From Bifidobacterium avesanii (lineage in GTDB: Bacteria; Actinomycetota; Actinomycetes; Actinomycetales; Bifidobacteriaceae): 64,000 nucleotides of DNA. Positions 49,524-57,666 of the stretch are shown in pieces (within the stretch, counting starts at the first letter, position 1; the number at the start of each line of letters is the position of its first letter). Where the stretch lies: contig NZ_WBSN01000001.1 of the NCBI RefSeq assembly GCF_009299475.1, positions 62,001-126,000 of the forward strand. The letters are read 5' to 3'. Made by a program: the position numbers and the translations under genes. The notes beneath the pieces were generated by a model. That model saw nothing but the letters and a program-made list of their open reading frames with translations, did not search any database and was not told the origin of the DNA.

Positions 49524-49583
49524 GAGGCTGGTGACAATGTGGGCACATTGGGCCCACGCTGTGCCCACATTGTCACCAGCCTC
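49524..49583. repeat. Intergenic palindrome, perfect 23-bp arms
   Basis: Arms 49524-49546 and 49561-49583 are perfectly complementary around a 14-base loop that is itself partly symmetric (TGGGCCCA). It is located about 200 bases before the lipoprotein gene, with no T-run, so it is not an ordinary terminator. Confidence 0.88.
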
Positions 49584-49788
49584 CAGAAACCTCATCTTCC
49601 TTTCACCTCCCGTCTTTCTCATCTTCCCCCGTTTTCCCGTCTCCCCCGTCTTCCGTCTTTTCGCTTCCCCACTCTCCTAGTCCCTCCACACACATCCTCC
49701 CCGGTCGCCACCGCGCCAGTTCGGCGGCGACCGGTAGTAAGGTTGAACCGTATTGTCATTGGCCCGAGGACTGTGTGAGGTGCGATTC

Positions 49789-51390
49789 GTGAAAACGGCG
49801 AAGGCGATGAGACGGCTGGGAACCCATCTGGTCGCGGTGTTGTCGGCCCTCGCTGTGTCGGTCTCGCTGTCCGCGTGCGCGTTCGGGCAGCCGGATCCCT
49901 CCGTCGAAACCACCTCCCCGTCCGTCGACGCGACAGCGAGCACGACCGCGGCGGCGACCGGCTCCGTGGCCATCTTCGTGCCGTCGGACGGCCTGACGCT
50001 CAGCCAGAGCACGCCGACCAACAAGTGGGCTGCCCTCTCCAAGGACATCCAGCAGGCGGTCAACGCGCAGAACGCCGCCGCGAGCGTGAAGTCCACCGCA
50101 TCGGGCGACCTCGCCGCGCAAAGCCAGGCCGTGCAGGACTACGTGGTCAACGCGCTGAACGGCAAGGACGCCGGTAAGACGGACCCCGCCTCGACCACGC
50201 TCATCGTCGCGCCGGTGTCCAACCCCGACGCGATCACCCGCCAGTACGGCGACTACGTGCGCCGGGACGTGACGTGGAGCGAGCAGACCACCGGGGAGAC
50301 GGACGCGGCGAAGACCCGCCGCACGGCCGGCGAACGGCTCGTGGCCGCGTTGAAGCTGGCGAAGGAGTCGGGCATGCACGTGGTGCTCGTCTCCAACCAG
50401 CTGCAGGGATTCACGCCGGACCTGTTCGTGGCGTTCGGCACCGCGCACGAGATCGGGCGCATCCAGGCGGCGCAGCTGGTGAGCAAGCTCGAGCTGGACC
50501 GCACCAGCGCGGACAACCCCAAATACATCGAGGTGCTGCTGCCCTACGCGGGCAAGCTCAAGGACGGCACGGAAGCCGACCCCACGTTCGCCTCGGAGGC
50601 GTTCGCCGGCATCTGGGAGGTGCTCGGCTCCTACTTCCGCGACGGCCGCGCGGTGAGCCCCTCGCGGTATCTGGGCGCGTCGTCGAGCGTGGATTCGTGG
50701 CGGTCGCTCGCGTTCGACCCGAGCGCCACGGACGGCGTGAAGAACGAATTGACCGGGCGGCTCGGCATGAAGAACTCGTCGAAGCACCAGCGCATCGACG
50801 GCATCCTCGCCATGAACGACTACGTGGCCTCACAGGTCGTGACCACGCTCACCGATCTGGGCTACACCGGCTCCGCGGCGGACATCAACCCGGAGATCAG
50901 CATCTCCGACATCGTCGGCAGCTTCGCCGGCAAGGTGGATCTCCAGCGCGGCGGCGTGCCCGATCCTCGCGTGGCCCCCACCAACGACCCGACCGCCAGC
51001 CCGTCGGCCAATTCGGGCATCACCCTGCCGTTCGCGGGCTCGTCCTCCACGGACGTCGAGGACGATACGGACTGGCCCATTGTGACCGGCTACGGCGCCT
51101 ACGTGGACACGATCCCGCAGATCGTCAACGGCAAGCAGTGGATGACGGCCCTCGGCAACCGCAAGGACACCGCGACCACGCTCGCCAAGGCGGTCGCCGC
51201 CCTCAACGCCGGCAAGGACGCGGCCGCCGAAGTGGAGGGCGTCTCCGCGCAGAACTACGGCGGCGAGGCGACCGACAACGCGGCGCAGGTGCCGACCATC
51301 GCCAAGGACCAGCTGCCCGTCGCCGCCTCGAACCTCAAGGCCATGCTCATCGATCCGGGCTACATCACGCCCGCCGACGCCGGCCTGTGA
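49789..51390 (+). CDS. Periplasmic-binding-like lipoprotein, orphan
   Basis: A 533-residue lipoprotein. The start is GTG at 49789, with GAGG nearby upstream. The signal peptide ends in lipobox LSAC (C30), and a Ser/Thr-rich linker follows. The rest resembles a type I sugar-binding protein of ABC systems (VAIFVPSDG, LIVAPVSNPDAI, GMHVVLVSNQL and GILAMNDYVASQVV). No permease or ATPase gene is adjacent, so it may work with a transporter encoded elsewhere or as a sensor. A disordered PTASPSANSG insert lies near residue 415. Confidence 0.85.
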   Translation: MKTAKAMRRLGTHLVAVLSALAVSVSLSACAFGQPDPSVETTSPSVDATASTTAAATGSVAIFVPSDGLTLSQSTPTNKWAALSKDIQQAVNAQNAAASVKSTASGDLAAQSQAVQDYVVNALNGKDAGKTDPASTTLIVAPVSNPDAITRQYGDYVRRDVTWSEQTTGETDAAKTRRTAGERLVAALKLAKESGMHVVLVSNQLQGFTPDLFVAFGTAHEIGRIQAAQLVSKLELDRTSADNPKYIEVLLPYAGKLKDGTEADPTFASEAFAGIWEVLGSYFRDGRAVSPSRYLGASSSVDSWRSLAFDPSATDGVKNELTGRLGMKNSSKHQRIDGILAMNDYVASQVVTTLTDLGYTGSAADINPEISISDIVGSFAGKVDLQRGGVPDPRVAPTNDPTASPSANSGITLPFAGSSSTDVEDDTDWPIVTGYGAYVDTIPQIVNGKQWMTALGNRKDTATTLAKAVAALNAGKDAAAEVEGVSAQNYGGEATDNAAQVPTIAKDQLPVAASNLKAMLIDPGYITPADAGL

Positions 51391-51397
51391 ACTGAAT

Positions 51398-51534
51398 GCA
51401 TTGGATCCGCTCAATCCACGGCCTCCACGCAGCGGATTGAGCGAAATCAGTGCGCTGAACCGGTTTTCGCACCCGTAAAACACTGGATCCGCTCAATCCA
51501 CAACGATGAAGGTGCGGATTGAGCGGATCCAGTG
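51398..51534. repeat. Two palindromes in tandem, 82-base period
   Basis: GGATCCGCTCAATCC occurs at 51403 and 51485, 82 bases apart. Each copy has a complementary right arm: 51398-51417 with 51434-51453 (16 of 20), and 51481-51499 with 51516-51534 (19 of 19). The spacer includes CCGGTTTTCGCACCCG. The pair sits between two convergent genes. It has the same plan and nearly the same period as the array at 21571 but a different arm sequence. Confidence 0.9.
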
Positions 51535-51574
51535 CAGTGCGAAGACATCGCGCGGAGAGACGCGCAAAGACCGG

Positions 51575-53386
51575 TCACCGCTTGCCGGCGTAGATCACGT
51601 TGTCGATGAGGTCCCGGTAGCGCTCGGTGATGGCCTCGCGACGCGCCTTGAGGCTCGGCGTGACCATGCCGTTCGCCTCGTTGAGGTCGTCGGTCAGGAT
51701 CTCGAACTTGCGGATCGACTCGGCGCGGGACACCTGGCCGTTCGCGGCGTCCACCGCGCGCTCCACCTCGGAGCGGACGATCGGGTTGGCGGCGGCCTCG
51801 GCGAGGTCCTTCACCTCGGGCGCGCCCTTGAACTTGAGCCATGCGTTCGTCTCGGCCAAATCCAGCGCCACGAGCGCGGCCACGAACGGCTTGCGGTCAC
51901 CGATCACCACGCACTGGTTGACCACCGGCGAGGTCATGACGGCCACCTCCAGCTCCGCGGGCGAGACGTTCTTGCCGCCGGCGGTGATGATGAGGTCCTT
52001 CTTGCGCCCGGTGATGGAGACGAACCCGTCCTCGTCGATGTCGCCCAGATCGCCGGTGTGCAACCAGCCGTCCACGATCTGCTGCGTGGTGATCTCGGGA
52101 TGGTTGTGGTAGCCCACGCACACGCTCGGGCTCTTGATGCACAGCTCGCCGTCCTCCGCCACGCCGAAGGTCACGCCCTGCATGGGCAGGCCGATCGTGC
52201 CGATCTTGTATCCGGAGGTGGGGTTCACGCTGGCGGGCGCGCAGGTTTCGGTCATGCCGTAGCCCTCGAGCAGCGGCAGGCCCACGCCGTTGAAGAAGTG
52301 CGCGATGGACGAGTCGAGCGGCGCGCCGCCGGAGACCGCGTACTCCACGTGGCCGCCGAACACGCCCATGATGGTCGAGTACACGAGCCTGTCGTACACC
52401 GCGTGCTTGAGGGACAGGGCGAACGGGATGCCGTCGCCGGACTGCTGGGCGTGCGACCATGCGCGCGCGGTCGCGGCGGCGTCGGCGAACAGGCGGCCCT
52501 TGAACCCGGTGCCGGCCTTCTGCGAGGCGGCGTTGTAGATCTTCTCGAAGATGCGCGGCACGGCGAGCACGAACGTGGGCTTGAACGCGCCGAAGTCCGC
52601 GAGGATGGTCTTGAGGTTGCTCGACAGGCCGAGCGTGACGTTGCCCGCGAAGCAGAAGTACTGCATGTAGCGCGCGAACACGTGCGCCAGCGGCAGGAAG
52701 AGCAGCAGGCGGCGGTTGGGCTTCATGGCGATGTCCGGCATGGAGCGGATGCCCGAGTAGGTGATGAACACGAAGCTGCCGTGGCTGAGCTCCACGCCCT
52801 TCGGGGTGCCGGTGGAGCCGGACGTGTACACGATCGTGGCGAGGTCGGAGCCGCGCACGGCCTTTTCGCGCTCGTAGAACTCCGCGTCGCCGACACCCCT
52901 GCCGAAGGTCTCGAGCGTGTCCAGCGCGCCGAGCTCGATCACGTACACGTCGCCCAGATCAGTGACCTGGTCGCGCACGGATTCGATCTTGTCGCGCTGC
53001 ATGTCGTTCTCCGCGAACGCCATCTTCACGTTCGAGTCGTTGAAGATCATGCGCACCTGCGCGGCGGAGTTGGTCTCGTACACCGGCACGGTGAGCGCGC
53101 CGATGGACATGATGGCCATGTCGAGCGCCGTCCACTCCCAGCGCGTGTGCGAGATGACGGCCACCGCGTCGCCCGGCTGGATGCCGCGCGCGATGAGGCC
53201 CTTGGCCAGCGCGATCACCTTGTCGCGAAACTCGACCGCCGTGAACGAGCGCCACACGCCGGAGTCGTCCTTGTATTCGACGAGCGAATCCTGCGGGGCG
53301 CGGTTGGCGCGTTCCGCGAGGATCTCGAAAATGTTCTTGTCGTAGTCGATGGGTTCCGGCTGCGGACGCGTGAATTCCTTCTGCAT
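51575..53386 (-). CDS. Long-chain fatty acid--CoA ligase (FadD), paralogue 2
   Basis: A 603-residue AMP-forming acyl-CoA synthetase with YTSGSTGTPKGVELS (ATP loop), GYGMTETCAPASVNP and TGDLGDIDEDGFVSITGRKKD (hinge). It is about 90 residues shorter than the paralogue at 43880 because it lacks the C-terminal extension. It is transcribed leftward, convergent with the lipoprotein gene. The M23 gene upstream lies 58 bases away on the same strand. Confidence 0.93.
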   Translation of the reverse strand: MQKEFTRPQPEPIDYDKNIFEILAERANRAPQDSLVEYKDDSGVWRSFTAVEFRDKVIALAKGLIARGIQPGDAVAVISHTRWEWTALDMAIMSIGALTVPVYETNSAAQVRMIFNDSNVKMAFAENDMQRDKIESVRDQVTDLGDVYVIELGALDTLETFGRGVGDAEFYEREKAVRGSDLATIVYTSGSTGTPKGVELSHGSFVFITYSGIRSMPDIAMKPNRRLLLFLPLAHVFARYMQYFCFAGNVTLGLSSNLKTILADFGAFKPTFVLAVPRIFEKIYNAASQKAGTGFKGRLFADAAATARAWSHAQQSGDGIPFALSLKHAVYDRLVYSTIMGVFGGHVEYAVSGGAPLDSSIAHFFNGVGLPLLEGYGMTETCAPASVNPTSGYKIGTIGLPMQGVTFGVAEDGELCIKSPSVCVGYHNHPEITTQQIVDGWLHTGDLGDIDEDGFVSITGRKKDLIITAGGKNVSPAELEVAVMTSPVVNQCVVIGDRKPFVAALVALDLAETNAWLKFKGAPEVKDLAEAAANPIVRSEVERAVDAANGQVSRAESIRKFEILTDDLNEANGMVTPSLKARREAITERYRDLIDNVIYAGKR

Positions 53387-53444
53387 GTGCTCTCGTCTCC
53401 TCGTACGGTAACAGTTCCGGATTCTACCGTGAAGCGTTCGTAAT

Positions 53445-54149
53445 TCAACGGACGCGCGCCGATGTGGTCGATTTGACGGCTTTGGTCGATGTGAGCGCGA
53501 TGCGGTGATTGGAGGCGAGCAGCGCGGGGTCGCGGTAGGACTCCTCCCCGTCCCGCACGCCCCAGTGCAGGCACCGGCCGTCGCAATGGTCGCTGGAACC
53601 CGACACCGCGGCGAACGGCTCTCCCCCGGACACCGTCGCGCCGACCGACAGCGTGGTGGTCGCCGGCTCGAACGTGGACGTGAGCCGCCCGTGGCGCACG
53701 CTCACCGCGTCCTTGCCGCCGACTTTGCCGACGAACGCGACCGTGCCCGCCGCCGGCGCGAGGATGGCGTCGCCGGACGCGGCTTCCAGATCCACGCCGC
53801 GGTGGCCGGCGAACCACGGCTGCGGCGGGGCCTTGAACGGTTCGAGCACGGTGGGTTTGGCCGTTCCCGGTTGCGGTTTCAGCGGCCAGACCATGGACGC
53901 CCGGCATCCGGCGGATTGCGCGGGCCGTGCGCCCAGCGTCTCCCCGGCTCGAGTCGTCTCCGCGGCGTCGAATGCACTGGCCGTCAGCGCGCCACCCGCG
54001 CCGACGGCCGCCATCAGGGCGCACAGCAGCGCCAACGCCAGCCGCCACGCCACCGTCCACGCGCGCCCATTCCGTTCGTGCCGCTCCCTTCGCATTCGTT
54101 CCTCGAACCGCCTTCTGCGGCGTCGCTCCGCACTGCCGTCACGACTCAT
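53445..54149 (-). CDS. M23-like peptidoglycan peptidase, active site altered
   Basis: A 234-residue protein with an Arg-rich cytoplasmic N-terminus (1-30), one transmembrane helix (about 33-57) and an extracytoplasmic LytM/M23 domain. The first zinc motif is kept (H116 and D120 in GHRGVD). In the second, HxH is replaced by C193-L-H195 (GRCLHWGV). Many actinobacterial relatives carry the same CLHWG, so a non-catalytic or modified role is likely. The ATG at 54149 is chosen over an upstream one because of its spacing to a weak GGGG ribosome site. Confidence 0.82.
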   Translation of the reverse strand: MSRDGSAERRRRRRFEERMRRERHERNGRAWTVAWRLALALLCALMAAVGAGGALTASAFDAAETTRAGETLGARPAQSAGCRASMVWPLKPQPGTAKPTVLEPFKAPPQPWFAGHRGVDLEAASGDAILAPAAGTVAFVGKVGGKDAVSVRHGRLTSTFEPATTTLSVGATVSGGEPFAAVSGSSDHCDGRCLHWGVRDGEESYRDPALLASNHRIALTSTKAVKSTTSARVR

Positions 54150-54340
54150 GTCAATCCCCCGCTCGATTCGTCCGTCCGTCTCCGGCGTCCATCGCCGTCG
54201 ACCTTCGCACCGCACGCAGTCACCGCGCCCGATGCGCCTTCAGTCTCGCGCATCCGCGAACGCGGGTCCATTTGGAGAAAGCCTGTGGTCGAACGTTGGC
54301 GTGTCGCGCATTGTCGGCCGTGTCATTCGCGAGAAGAGTG

Positions 54341-54376
54341 AAAAACAAGAAACCCCAACGGTTTTCGCTGGGGTTT
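54341..54376 (-). terminator. Rho-independent terminator of the tRNA-Asn pair
   Basis: An 11-bp stem (54350-54360 with 54366-54376, one mismatch) followed by a T-rich run on the minus strand, just after the downstream tRNA. Confidence 0.88.
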
Positions 54377-54380
54377 CGTC

Positions 54381-54456
<76 letters not shown>

Positions 54457-54482
54457 ATATTCAATTATCAGCCGGAGCTGAG

Positions 54483-54555
<73 letters not shown>

Positions 54556-54691
54556 ATGGCTTCCGTGCAGTGGATTTCTCCAGCGCACAAGACAGATACT
54601 TTACAACGGAATTCGCAAAACACAAATCAGGCGTGTCGTTCGGCATGTCCCGCGGCATTGCAACGTTTTCAAGTTCCTCAGGCGCGAGAGT

Positions 54692-54904
54692 GAATGCTGC
54701 ACCATCCGCACAGTGTGCAGCACTTTTCGGGTTCAGCAAGCACCTATCTGCATAGTGTGCAGCATTCGAACCGCCGCTTCTCCCACTCCTGCGCCCAAAA
54801 TCCGCCGCTTCGCAACACGTCCCCACATCGTCTTGCCGGCATGCTGCCGCACACTATGCGGATAGACGTCCCCCGCCTGCCGAATCCGCTGCACACTATG
54901 CGGA
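54692..54904. repeat. Inverted pairs of a CATAGTGTGCAGC motif with 42-base pitch
   Basis: Two plus-strand copies (TCCGCACAGTGTGCAGCA at 54705 and TCTGCATAGTGTGCAGCA at 54747) and two minus-strand copies (ending at 54862 and 54904) are each 42 bases apart. GAATGCTGCAC (54692-54702) also pairs with 54757-54767. It fills the 460-base gap between tRNA-Asn and the reductase gene. No gene is seen there. Confidence 0.75.
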
Positions 54905-55019
54905 AACCCCGCGTAACGGCATCCGGCCCATCACGCAAAACGGTCCGACCCGCGGAGCACAAACCGCGGACCGGACCGTCCTCTCCCTACGATTCCCCAC
55001 GACGGGGCTCAGGCAACCC

Positions 55020-56036
55020 TCAGCCCTGCCGCGCGGCGATCTCGTCGATGCGCTTGAGCTCGTCGTCGGAGAACGCGGTGTTCTTCAGGGCGCCGATGTT
55101 GTCGAGGATCTGCTGCGGCTTGGAGGCGCCGATGAGCACGCTGGTGACCTTGCCGTCGTGCAGGAGCCAGGCGAGGGCCATTTCGGCGAGGGTCTGGCCG
55201 CGGTCGGCGGCGATGGCGTTGAGCTCGCGGATCTGCTCGACGCGCGCGTCGGTCAGGTCGCTGCGGTGCAGGAAGCGGCCGTCGGCGGCGATGCGGCTGT
55301 CGGCGGGCACGCCGTTGAGGTAGCGGTCGGTGAGCAGGCCCTGCGCGAGCGGGCAGAACGTGATGAGGCCCTTGCCGATGCGGTTCGCGGTCTCCTTGAG
55401 GCCGTTGCGTTCCACGGTGCGGTCGAGGATGTTGTACTTGTTCTGGTTGATGACGAACGGCACATGCAGCTCGTCCAGAATGGCGGCGGCCTTCTCCATG
55501 GTGGGGCCGTCGTAGTTGGACAGACCCACGTACAAGGCCTTGCCGGAGCGGACGGCCTGGGCGAGGGCGCCCATGGTCTCCTCGAGCGGGGTTTCCGGGT
55601 CGGGGCGGTGGTGGTAGAAGATGTCCACGTATTCGAGGCCGAGGCGCTTGAGGCTCTGGTCGAGGCTGGCGAGCAGGTACTTGCGGCTGCCGAGGTCGCC
55701 ATAGGGGCCGGCCCACATCTCGTAGCCGGCCTTGGTGCTGATGATGAGCTCGTCGCGGTGGGCGGCGAAGTACTCCTTCAGGATGCGGCCGACGTTCTTC
55801 TCCGCGGCGCCCGGTTCGGGACCATAGTTGTTGGCGAGGTCGAAGTGGGTGATGCCGTTGTCGAACGCGGTGAAGAGCAGCTGCTTCATCTGCTCGTACG
55901 GGTTGTGGTCGCCGAAGTTGTGCCAGGTGCCGAGGCTCACGGCCGGCAGTTTCAGGCCGCTGGCGCCGCAGCGGTTGTAGGTCATGTCGCTGTATCGGGT
56001 GGCGGCCGGCTGGTACGGCGTGGTGGGTTCGAACAT
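55020..56036 (-). CDS. Aldo/keto reductase, YghZ-like
   Basis: A 338-residue NADPH-dependent TIM-barrel reductase of the AKR14/YghZ type (L-glyceraldehyde 3-phosphate or methylglyoxal reductase group). The catalytic tetrad is complete: D66, Y71, K102 and H142 or H143. The C-terminal cofactor region VLIGASKPQQILDNI is clear. It is divergent from a MerR gene with an inverted-repeat operator between them, so it is probably induced by a small reactive compound. Confidence 0.92.
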   Translation of the reverse strand: MFEPTTPYQPAATRYSDMTYNRCGASGLKLPAVSLGTWHNFGDHNPYEQMKQLLFTAFDNGITHFDLANNYGPEPGAAEKNVGRILKEYFAAHRDELIISTKAGYEMWAGPYGDLGSRKYLLASLDQSLKRLGLEYVDIFYHHRPDPETPLEETMGALAQAVRSGKALYVGLSNYDGPTMEKAAAILDELHVPFVINQNKYNILDRTVERNGLKETANRIGKGLITFCPLAQGLLTDRYLNGVPADSRIAADGRFLHRSDLTDARVEQIRELNAIAADRGQTLAEMALAWLLHDGKVTSVLIGASKPQQILDNIGALKNTAFSDDELKRIDEIAARQG

Positions 56037-56094
56037 GCGTTCTCCTTCGTTGGATGGGTTCGTTGGTGGATCGTTCTGTGGTTATGATCGTCGC

Positions 56095-56114
56095 ACTTCA
56101 AGTACACTTGAAGT
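56095..56114. promoter_or_regulatory. MerR operator between the reductase gene and its regulator gene
   Basis: ACTTCAAGT and ACTTGAAGT are perfect inverted 9-mers with a 2-base spacer. TTGACT on the minus strand (56112-56117) fits a -35 box for the reductase gene. This is the usual position for MerR-type control. A matching -10 box was not resolved. Confidence 0.75.
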
Positions 56115-56149
56115 CAAATTAGTTTCGGCTTCGGAAAGGCGGGCGTGTC

Positions 56150-56587
56150 ATGGCAGTAGAAGAGACGACGTACACCATCCGCGAGGTGGCACGGAGATTC
56201 CACATGCAGCCCTCCACGCTGCGCTACTACGAGGATTCGGGCCTGCTCACCAACGTGGGGCGCACGGAAACCGGTCAGCGCCTCTACCGGGACTGCCATA
56301 TCAACCGGCTGCGCACCATCTGCTGCTTCAAGCACGCGGGCATGAGCATCGAGGAACTCAAGCGGTTCTTCTCGTTCGAGTCGGACGAGGAGGGCCACAT
56401 CGATGAGATCATGACGCTGCTTGAGGCCCGGCGCGCGGCCATCGAGGAGCAGGAGCGGCTGCTCGCCGAGGCGCACGCGCACATCCTGCGCAAACTGCAC
56501 TACTACGGAGACATCCGCTCCGCCGCGGCGGCCGGCGAACCGCGCCCGGACTGGGCCGACTACCGGCACGCCGTGTTCGAGGACTGA
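56150..56587 (+). CDS. MerR family transcriptional regulator
   Basis: A 145-residue regulator. The winged-helix domain occupies residues 8-75 (TIREVARRFHMQPSTLRYYEDSG split across the helix-turn-helix), followed by a dimerisation coiled coil (about 85-125). FKHAGMSIEELKRFF is the family motif. There is no metal-binding Cys cluster, so an organic ligand or stress signal is more likely. It is divergent from the aldo/keto reductase gene. Confidence 0.92.
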   Translation: MAVEETTYTIREVARRFHMQPSTLRYYEDSGLLTNVGRTETGQRLYRDCHINRLRTICCFKHAGMSIEELKRFFSFESDEEGHIDEIMTLLEARRAAIEEQERLLAEAHAHILRKLHYYGDIRSAAAAGEPRPDWADYRHAVFED

Positions 56588-56609
56588 CGGCCGGGCGCGG
56601 ACCGAGCGC

Positions 56610-57620
56610 CTACAGGCTGCGGGCGGCCTCGACCACCCAGCGCATGCGCTCCCAGTCGAGCTTCGCGTCCACCGTGCAGTCGCCGCCGAGGATCAGCCCG
56701 CGTTTGCCGTGGTCGAGGATGAGGTCGCGCGTGTATGCCCGCACCTCGTCCTTGGTCCCGTCGTAGATCACGCCGCGGTGCCCGTTGCCGTCCCAGTGCG
56801 TCTCGAAGCCGCCCATGCAGGATTTGCCACCGAAGAACGAGCGTCCCTCGATGAGGTCGAGCCCCTCCACGAACACGGCCCAGTTCATGGTCCGCGCCGG
56901 GTAGTCCTTCCACAGTTCGAGCCGGTTGCGGTTGCCGCCCCAGCCGCACATGTGCAGGATGTTGTTCTCCGAGAACCGGTTGGCGTGCTCGAGCACGTAC
57001 AGGTCGCTCGGCGCGATCCACGTGCGGTACTCGCGCTCGGTGAAGCGGTCGTATTCGCCGCCCTGCACGCAGTAGTACACGCCGTCGCATCCGGCCTCGC
57101 GGATGAGCAGTTCGGTGAGCAGCGCGTTCGATTGGGCGATCGCGTCCATCGCGCGCATCACGCCGATAGGATCCTCCTTCAAGTACCGCGTGGCCTCCGG
57201 CGAGGACTGCCCGTACGGCTCCAGCGAGAACCGGAACGACGAGAACGGCTGGAACACGTTGTAGAACACGCAGCGTTCGCCGCCGATCGCCTCCACGATG
57301 GCCTTCGCCCGCTCCACCTGTCCGCGGATCCACGGGTCGTCGGCGCTCAGGGGCCTGATCTCGTCCCATGCCCGTCGTTCGACGATGTCGCGGGCCACGG
57401 GATACGCGAAGAACCCGTCGCACATGATCTTGACGAAGTCCAGATCCGTTTGCCGGTAGAAGTCGAGATGCGCCTTGACGTTGGCCTCGCCCTCGCTGTG
57501 CTCCCGGTCGAAGTGGAACCAGAAGCCGACCGGCACGTGGTCGACCGGCTCGTTGTGCATCGCGTGCAGCATGCGCTCGCGCTTGGTCATGGGCGCAACC
57601 GCGGCGGATTGCATGGTCAT
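56610..57620 (-). CDS. Uroporphyrinogen decarboxylase (URO-D) family protein, MtaA/CmuA-like
   Basis: A 336-residue URO-D fold protein, function unknown. It keeps the zinc-binding pattern of MtaA/CmuA corrinoid methyltransferases: H223-x-C225 in HMCGWGG and C315 in GGDCTVD. True heme decarboxylases lack it. No corrinoid-protein gene is adjacent. The ATG at 57620 follows AAGGAGG. It lies 46 bases downstream of the peptide transporter genes on the same strand and may be co-transcribed with them. Confidence 0.82.
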   Translation of the reverse strand: MTMQSAAVAPMTKRERMLHAMHNEPVDHVPVGFWFHFDREHSEGEANVKAHLDFYRQTDLDFVKIMCDGFFAYPVARDIVERRAWDEIRPLSADDPWIRGQVERAKAIVEAIGGERCVFYNVFQPFSSFRFSLEPYGQSSPEATRYLKEDPIGVMRAMDAIAQSNALLTELLIREAGCDGVYYCVQGGEYDRFTEREYRTWIAPSDLYVLEHANRFSENNILHMCGWGGNRNRLELWKDYPARTMNWAVFVEGLDLIEGRSFFGGKSCMGGFETHWDGNGHRGVIYDGTKDEVRAYTRDLILDHGKRGLILGGDCTVDAKLDWERMRWVVEAARSL

Positions 57621-57666
57621 GGGTGTTGTCCTCCTTGATGTGACGACGTTGTCGGTGGTTGACAGT

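Noticed and set aside
49524-49583. Simple Rho-independent terminator
   Set aside because: No T-run on either strand and too far from icd. Kept as a palindrome instead.
49245-49778. 177-residue frame in the gap before the lipoprotein gene
   Set aside because: Built on repeats and palindromes, with low complexity and no ribosome site.
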